A DNA stretch of 7,979 nt, taken from an uncultured Bacteroidales bacterium (GTDB taxonomy: Bacteria > Bacteroidota > Bacteroidia > Bacteroidales > UBA4417). The number at the start of each line of letters is the position of its first letter. Within the stretch, counting starts at the first letter, position 1. Of this stretch, positions 1 through 5,900 are shown one piece after another. Made by a program: the position numbers and the translations under genes. The notes under the pieces were generated by a model, which made no database searches, was not told the origin of the DNA, and saw only the letters and a list, made by a program, of their open reading frames with translations. The stretch covers positions 1 through 7,979 of the forward strand of contig CAIXAQ010000215.1 in NCBI GenBank assembly GCA_903917425.1, given 5' to 3'.

Positions 1-88
1 CATTAAATTTAGAATGAAAAAGAAAGGGGGTTTGCGATACTTTTACATCCAAAGCGATGGATTTGATAATGAACAAATCGACTCTCTT

Positions 89-802
89 TCAATCCGAATC
101 CTTTACTTCAAGCCTGAAACCTGATCCATGTATATTTACGATTGAAATATTGGGATCGTCTTTCAGGTACTTGCGAAGTTTGGTAATAAATACATCCATG
201 CTGCGGCCAATAAAGTAGTTGTCGCTTCCCCAAACCGCTTTCAGTGTTTTTTCGCGGGTAATAAGTTCATTTTTATGACTATACAAAACCTTAAGTAAAT
301 CCAATTCTTTGGTAGTGAGGGTAATGCGCCTATCCGCAATGCGCAGTTCGTGATTAACCGAATCAAAAGTATATTTGCCAAGCGGGAAAATACCCGTTGA
401 TAATCCTGATTCTGACTGGGGATTGATTTCGGGTTGCATGCAACGCCGTAATATAGCCCCGATCCGAAGTTCAAGCTCTTCGCTGCTAAAGGGTTTTGTA
501 ATATAATCGTCGCAACCGGTTTTAAATCCCGTTACCCTATCCTCCATTTGTCCACGTGCTGTAAGAAAAATTAAAGGAATCTGCTGGTTTATTGCCCGTA
601 TTTCGTTAGCAAGGGTAAATCCGTCTTTTCGGGGCAGCATCACATCAAGCAATAAAAGGTCGAAAGGCTGCGACTTAAAAATTTCCAGCCCTTCAACGCC
701 ATCCATGGCCCGGGTTACTTCATACTCCTGCAGTTCAAGGTAGTCGCGAAGCACATCGCCCAGGTTAATATCATCTTCAACCAATAAAATCTTAACTTTC
801 AT
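89..802 (-). CDS. OmpR/PhoB-family DNA-binding response regulator
   Basis: Cytoplasmic transcription factor of a two-component system, 237 residues, a normal full length for the family. The receiver domain (about residues 3-118) shows the acidic pocket E9-D10-D11, the phospho-acceptor D53 in the LLLLDVMLP context, the switch residue T81 and the conserved K103 in TKPF. After a short linker, a winged-helix DNA-binding domain (about 140-233) shows the typical LTTKELDLLKVL recognition region and a C-terminal GSGFRLE wing. The frame stays open upstream to 913, but the ATG at 802 directly precedes the canonical MKVKILLVEDD start, so the first 37 codons are only the antisense/overlap part of the kinase gene. 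The start overlaps the kinase stop by 11 bases, implying co-transcription and translational coupling with that kinase as its partner. Target genes cannot be read from the protein; autoregulation is inferred from the operator-like repeat at 2147-2163. Family assignment is secure. Confidence 0.95.
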   Translation of the reverse strand: MKVKILLVEDDINLGDVLRDYLELQEYEVTRAMDGVEGLEIFKSQPFDLLLLDVMLPRKDGFTLANEIRAINQQIPLIFLTARGQMEDRVTGFKTGCDDYITKPFSSEELELRIGAILRRCMQPEINPQSESGLSTGIFPLGKYTFDSVNHELRIADRRITLTTKELDLLKVLYSHKNELITREKTLKAVWGSDNYFIGRSMDVFITKLRKYLKDDPNISIVNIHGSGFRLEVKDSD

Positions 803-2105
803 AGAACTGTTTTTTTTGTGAACCATTACTGAGGAAATCGAGCGGAAACGAGATTTCGAACCGACTTCCTTTACCAGGTTCGCTGTGCAGGTGTATGTCG
901 CCGTTATGAGCATTTACAAGGCGTTTCACGTAATACAGGCCCAGGCCGAAGCCTTTCACATCGTGAAGGTTCCCTGTATGTACACGGTACATTTTACGGA
1001 AAATGTTTTTTTGGTTTTTAATGCTTATACCAATGCCTTTGTCTTCAACAGACACGACCAAATGGTCGTTTCTGTTATAAGTGCTTATTGTAATATCGGG
1101 AATTCCCGGCGAATACTTGTTTGCATTATCGAGCAAGTTGACTATTATGTTTTCGATATGCATACTGTCGGCATATACCTGGTGATTGGTAGCGGCAAGT
1201 TGCATTTTGACACTGCCTTGTTTTTCTTTCACTATCAGTTGAAAGCTGTCAACTACTTTATAAACCAGCTGATGCATGTCGACAATTGAAAACCTGAGGT
1301 TAAAAGTGCCATTATCGAGTTGCGTAAGTTGCAGCACATGATCTACCTGGTTTTTCAGCCGGATGTTTTCGTCATATATAATACCTGCATATTTGCGGGT
1401 TTTGGTTTCGGAAGCAAGTACCAGCGGGTTTAACAACATTTCACTAGCCAACGATATGGTAGCAATGGGTGTTTTAAACTCGTGGGTAATATTGTTAACA
1501 AAATCCGTCTTCATCTCCGATATTTTTTTCTGTCGCAAATACGAATATATGTTAAATATAAACCCGAATACGAGTATCGTCAGCAAGGCGAAACAGAGCA
1601 GCAACCACCAGAATATATTTTGAAAGGCCCGGTTTCGCTCATCCGGAAACCAGACTCCAAGTAGCATGTGATCATTTTTATAAATACAGGATAAGGAAAC
1701 GGTATGTTCGGTTTTTATCAATTGCGCGTCGTAACCTGTTTTGGAGATAAATTCAGCTTTTTGGGCTTCAGGATTATAAATACCATAAACATAGGGGCCC
1801 TGAAGGCCAACTTCCGAAAATTCGGTGTGTATGAGAGGTTTGAGTGCATCCATGTTTAGCCCGTTAATTATGAGGCTATTCGAACGCGAACAGTTGCTGC
1901 TGCAAAAAAGTCCGGCGTCGCATGTATCCGATTTATTTTCGTACATCTGGTTCACCGTTCCTTTAAGTGCAAGCCGGACCCTGCTGTTAAATTGTTCTTC
2001 CTGCAGCAAAACTGCATTCCGGATCCAGTAAAACTGTATTAATATGATACCCGCCAGCGCTAAACCGGTTATGGAAACTATTATCAGAAAAGTTGTTTTC
2101 TTCAC
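792..2105 (-). CDS. Membrane sensor histidine kinase, partner of the downstream response regulator
   Basis: Inner-membrane sensor kinase that autophosphorylates on histidine and passes phosphate to D53 of the adjacent regulator. Numbering from the GTG at 2105 (437 residues): transmembrane helix 4-28; extracytoplasmic sensor about 29-162 with C62, C68, C72 and C140; transmembrane helix about 163-190; HisKA domain with phospho-acceptor H208 in the NNITHEFKTPIA motif; HATPase domain with N-box N323/N327, G1 box D355-x-G-x-G, G2 box GFGLGL (385-390) and a final GKGSRFEI. No HAMP or PAS domain is evident. An ATG at 2153 would add 16 residues, but it lies inside an operator-like direct repeat, and kinases of this type usually begin with a short KK-rich segment directly before the first helix, so I prefer GTG. 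The signal is unknown; the cysteines suggest disulfide or metal/redox chemistry, which is inference. It ends 11 bases inside the regulator gene. Confidence 0.93.
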   Translation of the reverse strand: MKKTTFLIIVSITGLALAGIILIQFYWIRNAVLLQEEQFNSRVRLALKGTVNQMYENKSDTCDAGLFCSSNCSRSNSLIINGLNMDALKPLIHTEFSEVGLQGPYVYGIYNPEAQKAEFISKTGYDAQLIKTEHTVSLSCIYKNDHMLLGVWFPDERNRAFQNIFWWLLLCFALLTILVFGFIFNIYSYLRQKKISEMKTDFVNNITHEFKTPIATISLASEMLLNPLVLASETKTRKYAGIIYDENIRLKNQVDHVLQLTQLDNGTFNLRFSIVDMHQLVYKVVDSFQLIVKEKQGSVKMQLAATNHQVYADSMHIENIIVNLLDNANKYSPGIPDITISTYNRNDHLVVSVEDKGIGISIKNQKNIFRKMYRVHTGNLHDVKGFGLGLYYVKRLVNAHNGDIHLHSEPGKGSRFEISFPLDFLSNGSQKKQFYES

Positions 2106-2110
2106 AGTTC

Positions 2111-2118
2111 CAAAATTA
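2111..2118 (-). promoter_or_regulatory. Candidate -7 box (TAATTTTG) of the kinase-regulator operon
   Basis: On the minus strand this reads TAATTTTG, an exact match to the Bacteroidota -7 consensus TAnnTTTG. It is the only such match I found on the minus strand between 2106 and 2437. No TTG -33 element sits at the usual 19-21 base spacing, which fits an activator-dependent promoter using the TTAACA repeats about 28 bases upstream. Transcription would begin within a few bases of the GTG at 2105, giving a leaderless or nearly leaderless mRNA. Predicted from sequence only. Confidence 0.45.
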
Positions 2119-2146
2119 GGAAGTAAATTGGAATACGTCGCTCTTG

Positions 2147-2163
2147 TTAACATATTATTAACA
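2147..2163. promoter_or_regulatory. Operator-like direct repeat TTAACA-N5-TTAACA
   Basis: TTAACA at 2147-2152 and again at 2158-2163, an 11-base period. Tandem hexamers one helical turn apart are the classic binding layout of OmpR/PhoB-family dimers. With transcription starting near 2105, the repeat would cover about -42 to -58, a usual activator position. The same segment is also an inverted repeat (CTTGTTAA at 2143-2150 against TTAACAAG at 2158-2165), so a symmetric binder cannot be excluded. The inferred role is autoregulation by the regulator encoded at 89-802. Confidence 0.5.
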
Positions 2164-2350
2164 AGGACAAAAAGAAGATAAATCGGGTCTGCAGTGAAAT
2201 ATTGGCGGGAAATGAGGTCTTTTCACCAATTCAGTCATCAAACCGTGTCAGTAGAATTCGTACAGGCATTGGAACTGAAAATCATTTTTCTAAACTAAAT
2301 TACCGGGATATTTTATTTGGAGATTTACATTTTAATAATATTTAAAATCC

Positions 2351-2370
2351 AGTTATACTGATAGTTATAC
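2351..2370. repeat. Direct repeat AGTTATAC x2 upstream of the OsmC-family operon
   Basis: AGTTATAC occurs at 2351-2358 and exactly again at 2363-2370, a 12-base period, 42 bases before the predicted -7 box of the OsmC-family gene. The surroundings are AT-rich, so chance is possible, but an exact 8-mer tandem in this position is a reasonable candidate activator site. No cognate regulator can be named. Confidence 0.35.
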
Positions 2371-2411
2371 AATTACGTATTTTCCGGATGAAACACCGTC
2401 AATAACTTTGC

Positions 2412-2419
2412 TATCTTTG
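2412..2419 (+). promoter_or_regulatory. Candidate -7 box (TATCTTTG) of the OsmC-thioesterase-methyltransferase operon
   Basis: Exact TAnnTTTG match 18 bases before the ATG at 2438, nearly the same distance as the identical TATCTTTG box before the antitoxin gene. No TTG is found 19-21 bases upstream, so the -33 element is weak or replaced by an activator. Expected transcription start is about 2424-2427, giving a leader of roughly a dozen bases. Confidence 0.55.
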
Positions 2420-2437
2420 CACAATAATCATATTTTC

Positions 2438-2848
2438 ATGGAAACTTCGAGGGTTACTTATTTGGGCGATTTGCGCACAGAAGCTTTGCATTTAAAATCC
2501 GGGCAAATTATATTTACCGATGCCCCCGTTGACAACCAGGGGAAAGGTGAGGCTTTTTCGCCAACTGACCTGCTGGCAACCTCGCTGGGAGTTTGCGCTA
2601 TTACAGTAGTCGGAATTGCAGCCCGGACGCATGGATTTAACGTGGATGGAGCCACCATTAAAATTACCAAGATCATGGCTTCGGAACCCCGCCGGGTAGG
2701 CGAGGTGGTTGTCGAATTTGATTTTCCTGCCGCAAATTATTCTGACAAGGAAAAGGCCATTATTACCAATACAATTAAAACCTGCCCTGTTAGCCAAAGT
2801 CTCAGCCCAAACCTGAAACAGACTTTTATTGTCAATTTTTCAGACTAA
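2438..2848 (+). CDS. OsmC-family protein (peroxiredoxin-like)
   Basis: 136-residue cytoplasmic protein of the OsmC/Ohr superfamily, whose characterised members reduce organic hydroperoxides with two cysteines. Visible family features: an N-terminal beta region, the SPTDLLATSLG stretch leading into the core helix with C53 (LGVCAITVV), and the second cysteine C116 in TCPVS near the C-terminus. Both redox cysteines are therefore present. It most resembles the generic OsmC/YhfA-like group rather than classical Ohr, so substrate and activity remain uncertain. The frame is open from 2408 through a TTG, but that codon lies inside the predicted -7 box; the ATG at 2438 starts a normal family N-terminus. 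It is first in a three-gene operon, with the thioesterase beginning 7 bases after its stop, and is divergent from the sensor kinase. Confidence 0.9.
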   Translation: METSRVTYLGDLRTEALHLKSGQIIFTDAPVDNQGKGEAFSPTDLLATSLGVCAITVVGIAARTHGFNVDGATIKITKIMASEPRRVGEVVVEFDFPAANYSDKEKAIITNTIKTCPVSQSLSPNLKQTFIVNFSD

Positions 2849-2855
2849 GCAACAC

Positions 2856-3245
2856 GTGGAATCTGAACTTACTCCAGGTATAGAAGGCAAAAAACAAATT
2901 GTAGTTACGGCCGGGAAAACAGCAACAGCTTTCGGGTCGGGCACAGTCGAAGTTTTCGCTACACCAGCCATGATAGCTCTTATGGAGCAGACAGCCATGG
3001 AAAGTGTTGAAAAGTTTCTATCCGAAGGGTTTGTGACTGTTGGGACCGAAGTTTCGGTAAAACATTTTAAAGCAACTTTACCCGGTAAAATGGTTTCATG
3101 CAACTCAAAATTAATACAATCGGAAGGAAATAAACTTGTTTTCGAAGTTTCAGCGACCGACGAAGCCGGGATGATAGGAAAAGGAACTCACACACGTTAT
3201 ATTGTTGATAAACAAATATTTATTGACAATATTAAAGATAAATAG
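2856..3245 (+). CDS. FlK-like hotdog-fold thioesterase
   Basis: Likely cytoplasmic acyl-CoA thioesterase of the hotdog superfamily, close in pattern to fluoroacetyl-CoA thioesterase FlK. Numbering from the GTG at 2856 (129 residues): T36 in VFAT, E44 in LMEQTA and H70 in VKHFKATLPG have the same spacing (8 and 26) as the FlK catalytic T42, E50 and H76, and the C-terminal GKGTHTR matches FlK GSGTHER. The fluoroacetate-specific role of FlK should not be transferred; most bacterial members are of unknown substrate. A TTG at 2829 would overlap the OsmC gene by 20 bases, but the GTG gives the family-like start MESELTPG and lies 7 bases after the OsmC stop. The methyltransferase frame begins 2 bases after its stop. 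The start codon is the main uncertainty. Confidence 0.85.
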   Translation: MESELTPGIEGKKQIVVTAGKTATAFGSGTVEVFATPAMIALMEQTAMESVEKFLSEGFVTVGTEVSVKHFKATLPGKMVSCNSKLIQSEGNKLVFEVSATDEAGMIGKGTHTRYIVDKQIFIDNIKDK

Positions 3246-3247
3246 AT

Positions 3248-5221
3248 TTGACTACCTCATTGGAAAAACAACTTCACTTGGAACCTTCAACAGACGGCAC
3301 ATTGCCACAAACATTTATTGTAAAAACCATTGCAGGACTTGAACAGGTGCTGGCAACCGAAATTGAAGCCCTGGGTGGGGTCAATGTTCAGGTGCTTACA
3401 CGCGCCGTAAGTTTCGAAGGCGATAAGCGTTTGCTATACAAGGCTAATTACTGTCTGCGCACGGCTCAGCGTATCCTGATGCCGATTTTTACTTTTCAGA
3501 TGGCCGATGAAGATGATTTGTACAACCAGATCACCGCATATCCCTGGGAAAATTTCCTTACCTTACAAAAGACACTGGCGGTGGATGCCGTTTCGAGCGA
3601 TTCGGAATTAACACATACGCATTATATTGCCCAGCGAACCAAGGATGCCATTGTGGATCGTTTCCGCACCATTAGCAACGGACGCAGGCCATCGGTTGAT
3701 ACTGAAAACCCGCATGTGAGGATAAATATTCATATCCGTGGCAGCATTTGTGATGTATCTGTGGATAGTTCAGGGGCCTCGCTGCATAAACGAGGTTACC
3801 GGGTTTCAAATGCCGAGGCTCCTATGAGCGAAGTTTTAGCCGCAGGGCTAATCATGCTTTCAGGGTGGAAACACGATTGTCATTTTATCGATCCTATGTG
3901 TGGCTCGGGTACCCTGGTTATTGAAGCGGCCATGATTGCAAATAATTTTCCTGCCGGAATGTATCGCAAGGAATTCGGATTTATGCACTGGCCCGATTTC
4001 GACCAGGATATGTGGAATGAAGTTACCAAAGAAGCCATGGATCAACAGACCGAGTTTGAATTCCAGATTTTAGGCAGCGATATATCACCAAAAAACCTGG
4101 CCTCGGCAAGGGCTAATGTGAAATCCGCACGTTTGCACAAAGATGTTACTCTTTCGGTAAATCCAATATCAGCTTTGCAGCCGCCTCCCGGCGAACCGGG
4201 CATCATAATAATCAATCCGCCTTACGGCGAACGCATACGTCTGGGCGATATCATTGGCTTATACAAAAGCATTGGCAATACGCTGAAACAGGAGTTCGCC
4301 GGCTACCAGGCATGGGTGATAAGCAGTGATCAAAGGGCTTTAAGTATGATCGGCCTGAGACCAACAGCTAAACTGCCGGTTTTCAACGGCCCGCTCGAAT
4401 GCCGCTTCGAGCATTTCGATTTGTATAAAGGCAGCAAAAGAGGCCGTTACATGGATGGTGAAAACCCGGAAGAAGATGGCCGCGACTATTCGAAGCGGGA
4501 CGACAAGCCAAACTGGCGTAGTAAAGATGCACCTGAAGGCGACTTCGATTCGCTCGATCCTAAACCCAGGGAGTATAAAACGCGCGAGATTAAACCCCGC
4601 AGCGAATACAGCGAAAGACGATCGACCCGTTTCGAAAGTAAAGAGGGCGAGAATAATGAAAACAGCCAACCCCGCCGCGAGCGAGATTCCTCCGAAAGTG
4701 AATACAAATCCAGGGAATTCAAGCCGCGTGAATACAAACCACGCGAAGAAAGTGGCGATACCGTTTTTATTCCCCGCGAAAAGAAAGAATTCAACAAAGA
4801 TGATCGTAAAAGTGACAGACCTTCCCGCGATGACCGCTTTAACAAAGGCGACAGGCCGGAACGCCGCAAAGTTGAAAAAATAAAACTAAAACCTGTCACC
4901 CGCATCGAAGATCGGGACGAATACCTGCATCCAAAGAAAATGGTGACTGAGTCCATGGATGTTAATCCTGAAATTCCGCAAGCTCCTTTTATTCCCGTCC
5001 AACCAACAGACTCAACACCAGAACGAGAACCTTCAAAAGGAAACAAGTTTACCGAACAACGCGATTATAAAATAATGCGAACCCGGGAACTTAGGCCGCG
5101 AAAAGCAAAAACAGAAGAAAGCGAACCCGAAAAACCGAAAGCAAAGCCCGAACCTAAATTAATCAAGCCTCAACCTAAATCGCCCAAAGCACCAATTAAT
5201 TATGATGATTTGGAGGATTAA
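3248..5221 (+). CDS. THUMP-domain class I SAM-dependent RNA methyltransferase with long charged C-terminal tail
   Basis: Methyltransferase of the UPF0020/RlmL-N family; the E. coli relative makes m2G2445 in 23S rRNA, so a large-subunit rRNA guanine-N2 target is likely but unproven. Numbering from the TTG at 3248 (657 residues): N-terminal ferredoxin-like/THUMP RNA-binding region about 22-170; SAM-binding motif I DPMCGSGT (215-222); acidic motif GSDIS (276-280); catalytic NPPYGERI (323-330); catalytic core ending near FNGPLECRFEHFDLY (379-393). Residues about 397-657 are a low-complexity tail rich in R, K, E, D, S and P, with no predicted fold, containing repeated YKxRExKPR-like units. The core alone (about 395 residues) is the usual family length. 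No ATG exists before residue 78, inside the THUMP region, so the start must be non-ATG: TTG at 3248, or in-frame TTG at 3260 or 3278. It follows the thioesterase stop by 2 bases, as last gene of the operon. Confidence 0.92.
   Translation: MTTSLEKQLHLEPSTDGTLPQTFIVKTIAGLEQVLATEIEALGGVNVQVLTRAVSFEGDKRLLYKANYCLRTAQRILMPIFTFQMADEDDLYNQITAYPWENFLTLQKTLAVDAVSSDSELTHTHYIAQRTKDAIVDRFRTISNGRRPSVDTENPHVRINIHIRGSICDVSVDSSGASLHKRGYRVSNAEAPMSEVLAAGLIMLSGWKHDCHFIDPMCGSGTLVIEAAMIANNFPAGMYRKEFGFMHWPDFDQDMWNEVTKEAMDQQTEFEFQILGSDISPKNLASARANVKSARLHKDVTLSVNPISALQPPPGEPGIIIINPPYGERIRLGDIIGLYKSIGNTLKQEFAGYQAWVISSDQRALSMIGLRPTAKLPVFNGPLECRFEHFDLYKGSKRGRYMDGENPEEDGRDYSKRDDKPNWRSKDAPEGDFDSLDPKPREYKTREIKPRSEYSERRSTRFESKEGENNENSQPRRERDSSESEYKSREFKPREYKPREESGDTVFIPREKKEFNKDDRKSDRPSRDDRFNKGDRPERRKVEKIKLKPVTRIEDRDEYLHPKKMVTESMDVNPEIPQAPFIPVQPTDSTPEREPSKGNKFTEQRDYKIMRTRELRPRKAKTEESEPEKPKAKPEPKLIKPQPKSPKAPINYDDLED
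4571..5101 (+). repeat. Protein-level YKxRExKPR repeats in the methyltransferase tail
   Basis: Imperfect copies encoded at 4571-4600 (EYKTREIKPR, residues 442-451), 4700-4744 (EYKSREFKPR running into a half-copy EYKPR, residues 485-499) and 5063-5101 (DYKIMRTRELRPR, residues 606-618). Matching codons differ at synonymous positions (for example GAG TAT AAA against GAA TAC AAA, and CGC, AGG and CGT for arginine). The repeat is thus kept at protein level and is not a recent DNA duplication. The basic, tyrosine-spaced composition suggests RNA or ribosome contact, which is inference. Confidence 0.6.
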
Positions 5222-5246
5222 AGGGATATTTGCCAGTCTCTGCTTC

Positions 5247-5277
5247 TTGTATTTCATTATTCAAACATTTATCTTTG
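5247..5277 (+). promoter_or_regulatory. Promoter of the toxin-antitoxin operon (TTG-N20-TATCTTTG)
   Basis: TTG at 5247-5249, then 20 bases, then TATCTTTG at 5270-5277: both Bacteroidota promoter elements at consensus spacing (19-21). It ends 17 bases before the antitoxin ATG. A small inverted repeat, TCTTT (5272-5276) and AAAGA (5282-5286), overlaps the -7 box and could be part of an autoregulatory operator, as is common for toxin-antitoxin operons; its arms are too short to be sure. This is the best promoter in the window. Confidence 0.65.
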
Positions 5278-5293
5278 TAGGAAAGAATAGATT

Positions 5294-5476
5294 ATGACAA
5301 CAAAGGATAAAATAATTAATGGCATCAAAAATTTACCCGATACCGTAAGTATTGATGATATTCTTGACCAAATAATACTTGTGGAGAAGATTGAAAAAGG
5401 TATTTATCAGTCAGATAATAATCAGGTGGTGCCAGATGAAGAACTTGAAAAACGACTAGGTAAATGGCTCGTTTAA
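5294..5476 (+). CDS. Antitoxin of a ParE/RelE-type toxin-antitoxin module
   Basis: 60-residue acidic protein with no transmembrane segment. Its role is inferred chiefly from position: it overlaps the start of a ParE/RelE-family toxin by 13 bases, the usual antitoxin-first order. The pattern (LPDTVSIDDILDQI helix, KIEKG, then EELEKRLGKWL at the C-terminus) resembles the short antitoxins often paired with such toxins in Bacteroidota and cyanobacteria, where the EE..KRL..WL end is a recurring signature. It would neutralise the toxin by direct binding and may repress its own promoter, though no ribbon-helix-helix or helix-turn-helix DNA-binding domain is obvious. The start is the first ATG, 17 bases after the -7 box. 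Codon use is AT-rich compared with flanking genes. Confidence 0.8.
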   Translation: MTTKDKIINGIKNLPDTVSIDDILDQIILVEKIEKGIYQSDNNQVVPDEELEKRLGKWLV

Positions 5477-5760
5477 ATTGGACAGAACAATCAATCGATG
5501 ACCTGCTAAACATCGCGGAATTTATTTCAAAGGATTCCGTTAAATACGCTGTGATTCAGATACGACGTATCAGAGAACGTGCCAGAACTCTCAAAACACA
5601 GCCATCACTTGGAAGGATAGTTCCTGAATTGAACAATGACTCTACCAGAGAGTTGATTCTTGGAAATTATCGAATCATATATAAGTTCATTTCGGAAGAA
5701 AGAATTGATATTTTAACTGTTCATCATTCAGCAAAAATATTAAGAATTGAATTATTATAA
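5464..5760 (+). CDS. ParE/RelE-superfamily toxin
   Basis: 98-residue type II toxin, a normal length for the family. It has an N-terminal LNWTEQSIDDLLNIAEFI helix, a second helix region to about residue 45, the loop PSLGRIVPEL (47-56), and the conserved core R62-E-x-x-x-x-x-Y69-R70-I-I-Y73 leading to the final strand ILTVHHSAKIL (83-93). This arrangement (REL...YRIIY...VxH) fits the ParE branch, whose studied members poison DNA gyrase; RelE-branch members cleave mRNA on the ribosome, and sequence alone does not settle which applies. It starts at the ATG at 5464, inside the end of the antitoxin gene, implying translational coupling. By hand count the segment 5281-5760 is about 33% G+C, well below its neighbours, suggesting lateral acquisition. 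No frameshift or truncation is visible, so the module looks intact. Confidence 0.88.
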   Translation: MARLNWTEQSIDDLLNIAEFISKDSVKYAVIQIRRIRERARTLKTQPSLGRIVPELNNDSTRELILGNYRIIYKFISEERIDILTVHHSAKILRIELL

Positions 5761-5900
5761 TGCAAGTCACCCCCTTTCCATAACCATTAATTCCTTTCGT
5801 AAAAACATTGTAATCAAACAACCTACCGCACTTAAGTCTTCTTTAAAAGGCTAAGTTGTAAAACGTCCCGCCTCAGCTTTTCATGTCTAACTAATGTCCA

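Larger units (their letters stand above)
2106..2437. other. Divergent intergenic region between the kinase and OsmC-family genes
   Basis: About 330 bases with no credible gene on either strand. It holds the kinase -7 box (2111-2118), the TTAACA direct repeat (2147-2163), the AGTTATAC direct repeat (2351-2370) and the OsmC -7 box (2412-2419). Between about 2170 and 2345 I see no clear regulatory site, hairpin or RNA gene; the segment 2280-2370 is strongly AT-rich. Confidence 0.6.

Noticed and set aside
1..88. Possible gene ends or starts at the left edge: a plus-strand frame open from the edge to a stop at 122-124, and a minus-strand frame open after the regulator stop
   Set aside because: Both are too short, lack a clear start or recognisable residues, and the plus frame runs into the regulator gene. 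A small hairpin at 47-62 (ATCCA/TGGAT) lacks a T-run and is not a convincing terminator.
803..913. N-terminal extension of the response regulator
   Set aside because: These 37 codons overlap the 3' end of the kinase and match nothing in the family. The receiver domain begins at the ATG at 802.
885..1289. Plus-strand open frame of 134 codons opposite the kinase ATPase domain
   Set aside because: Antisense shadow of a well-defined HATPase domain, with no family resemblance or promoter.
4455..4883. Plus-strand out-of-frame open reading frame within the methyltransferase
   Set aside because: Alternative-frame reading of the same charged, stop-poor repeat region, with no independent promoter, family resemblance or start context.
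4486..5046. Long minus-strand open frame (186 codons) opposite the methyltransferase tail, rich in S, R and L
   Set aside because: It is the antisense shadow of the low-complexity R/E/K-rich tail. It has no recognisable domain, and the plus strand is clearly coding with protein-level repeats.
5845..5881. Imperfect hairpin (AAAAGGCTAAG against CTCAGCTTTT) between the toxin gene and priA
   Set aside because: The stem has a bulge and a mismatch, a 16-base loop and no proper T-run after it, so a terminator call is not supported.
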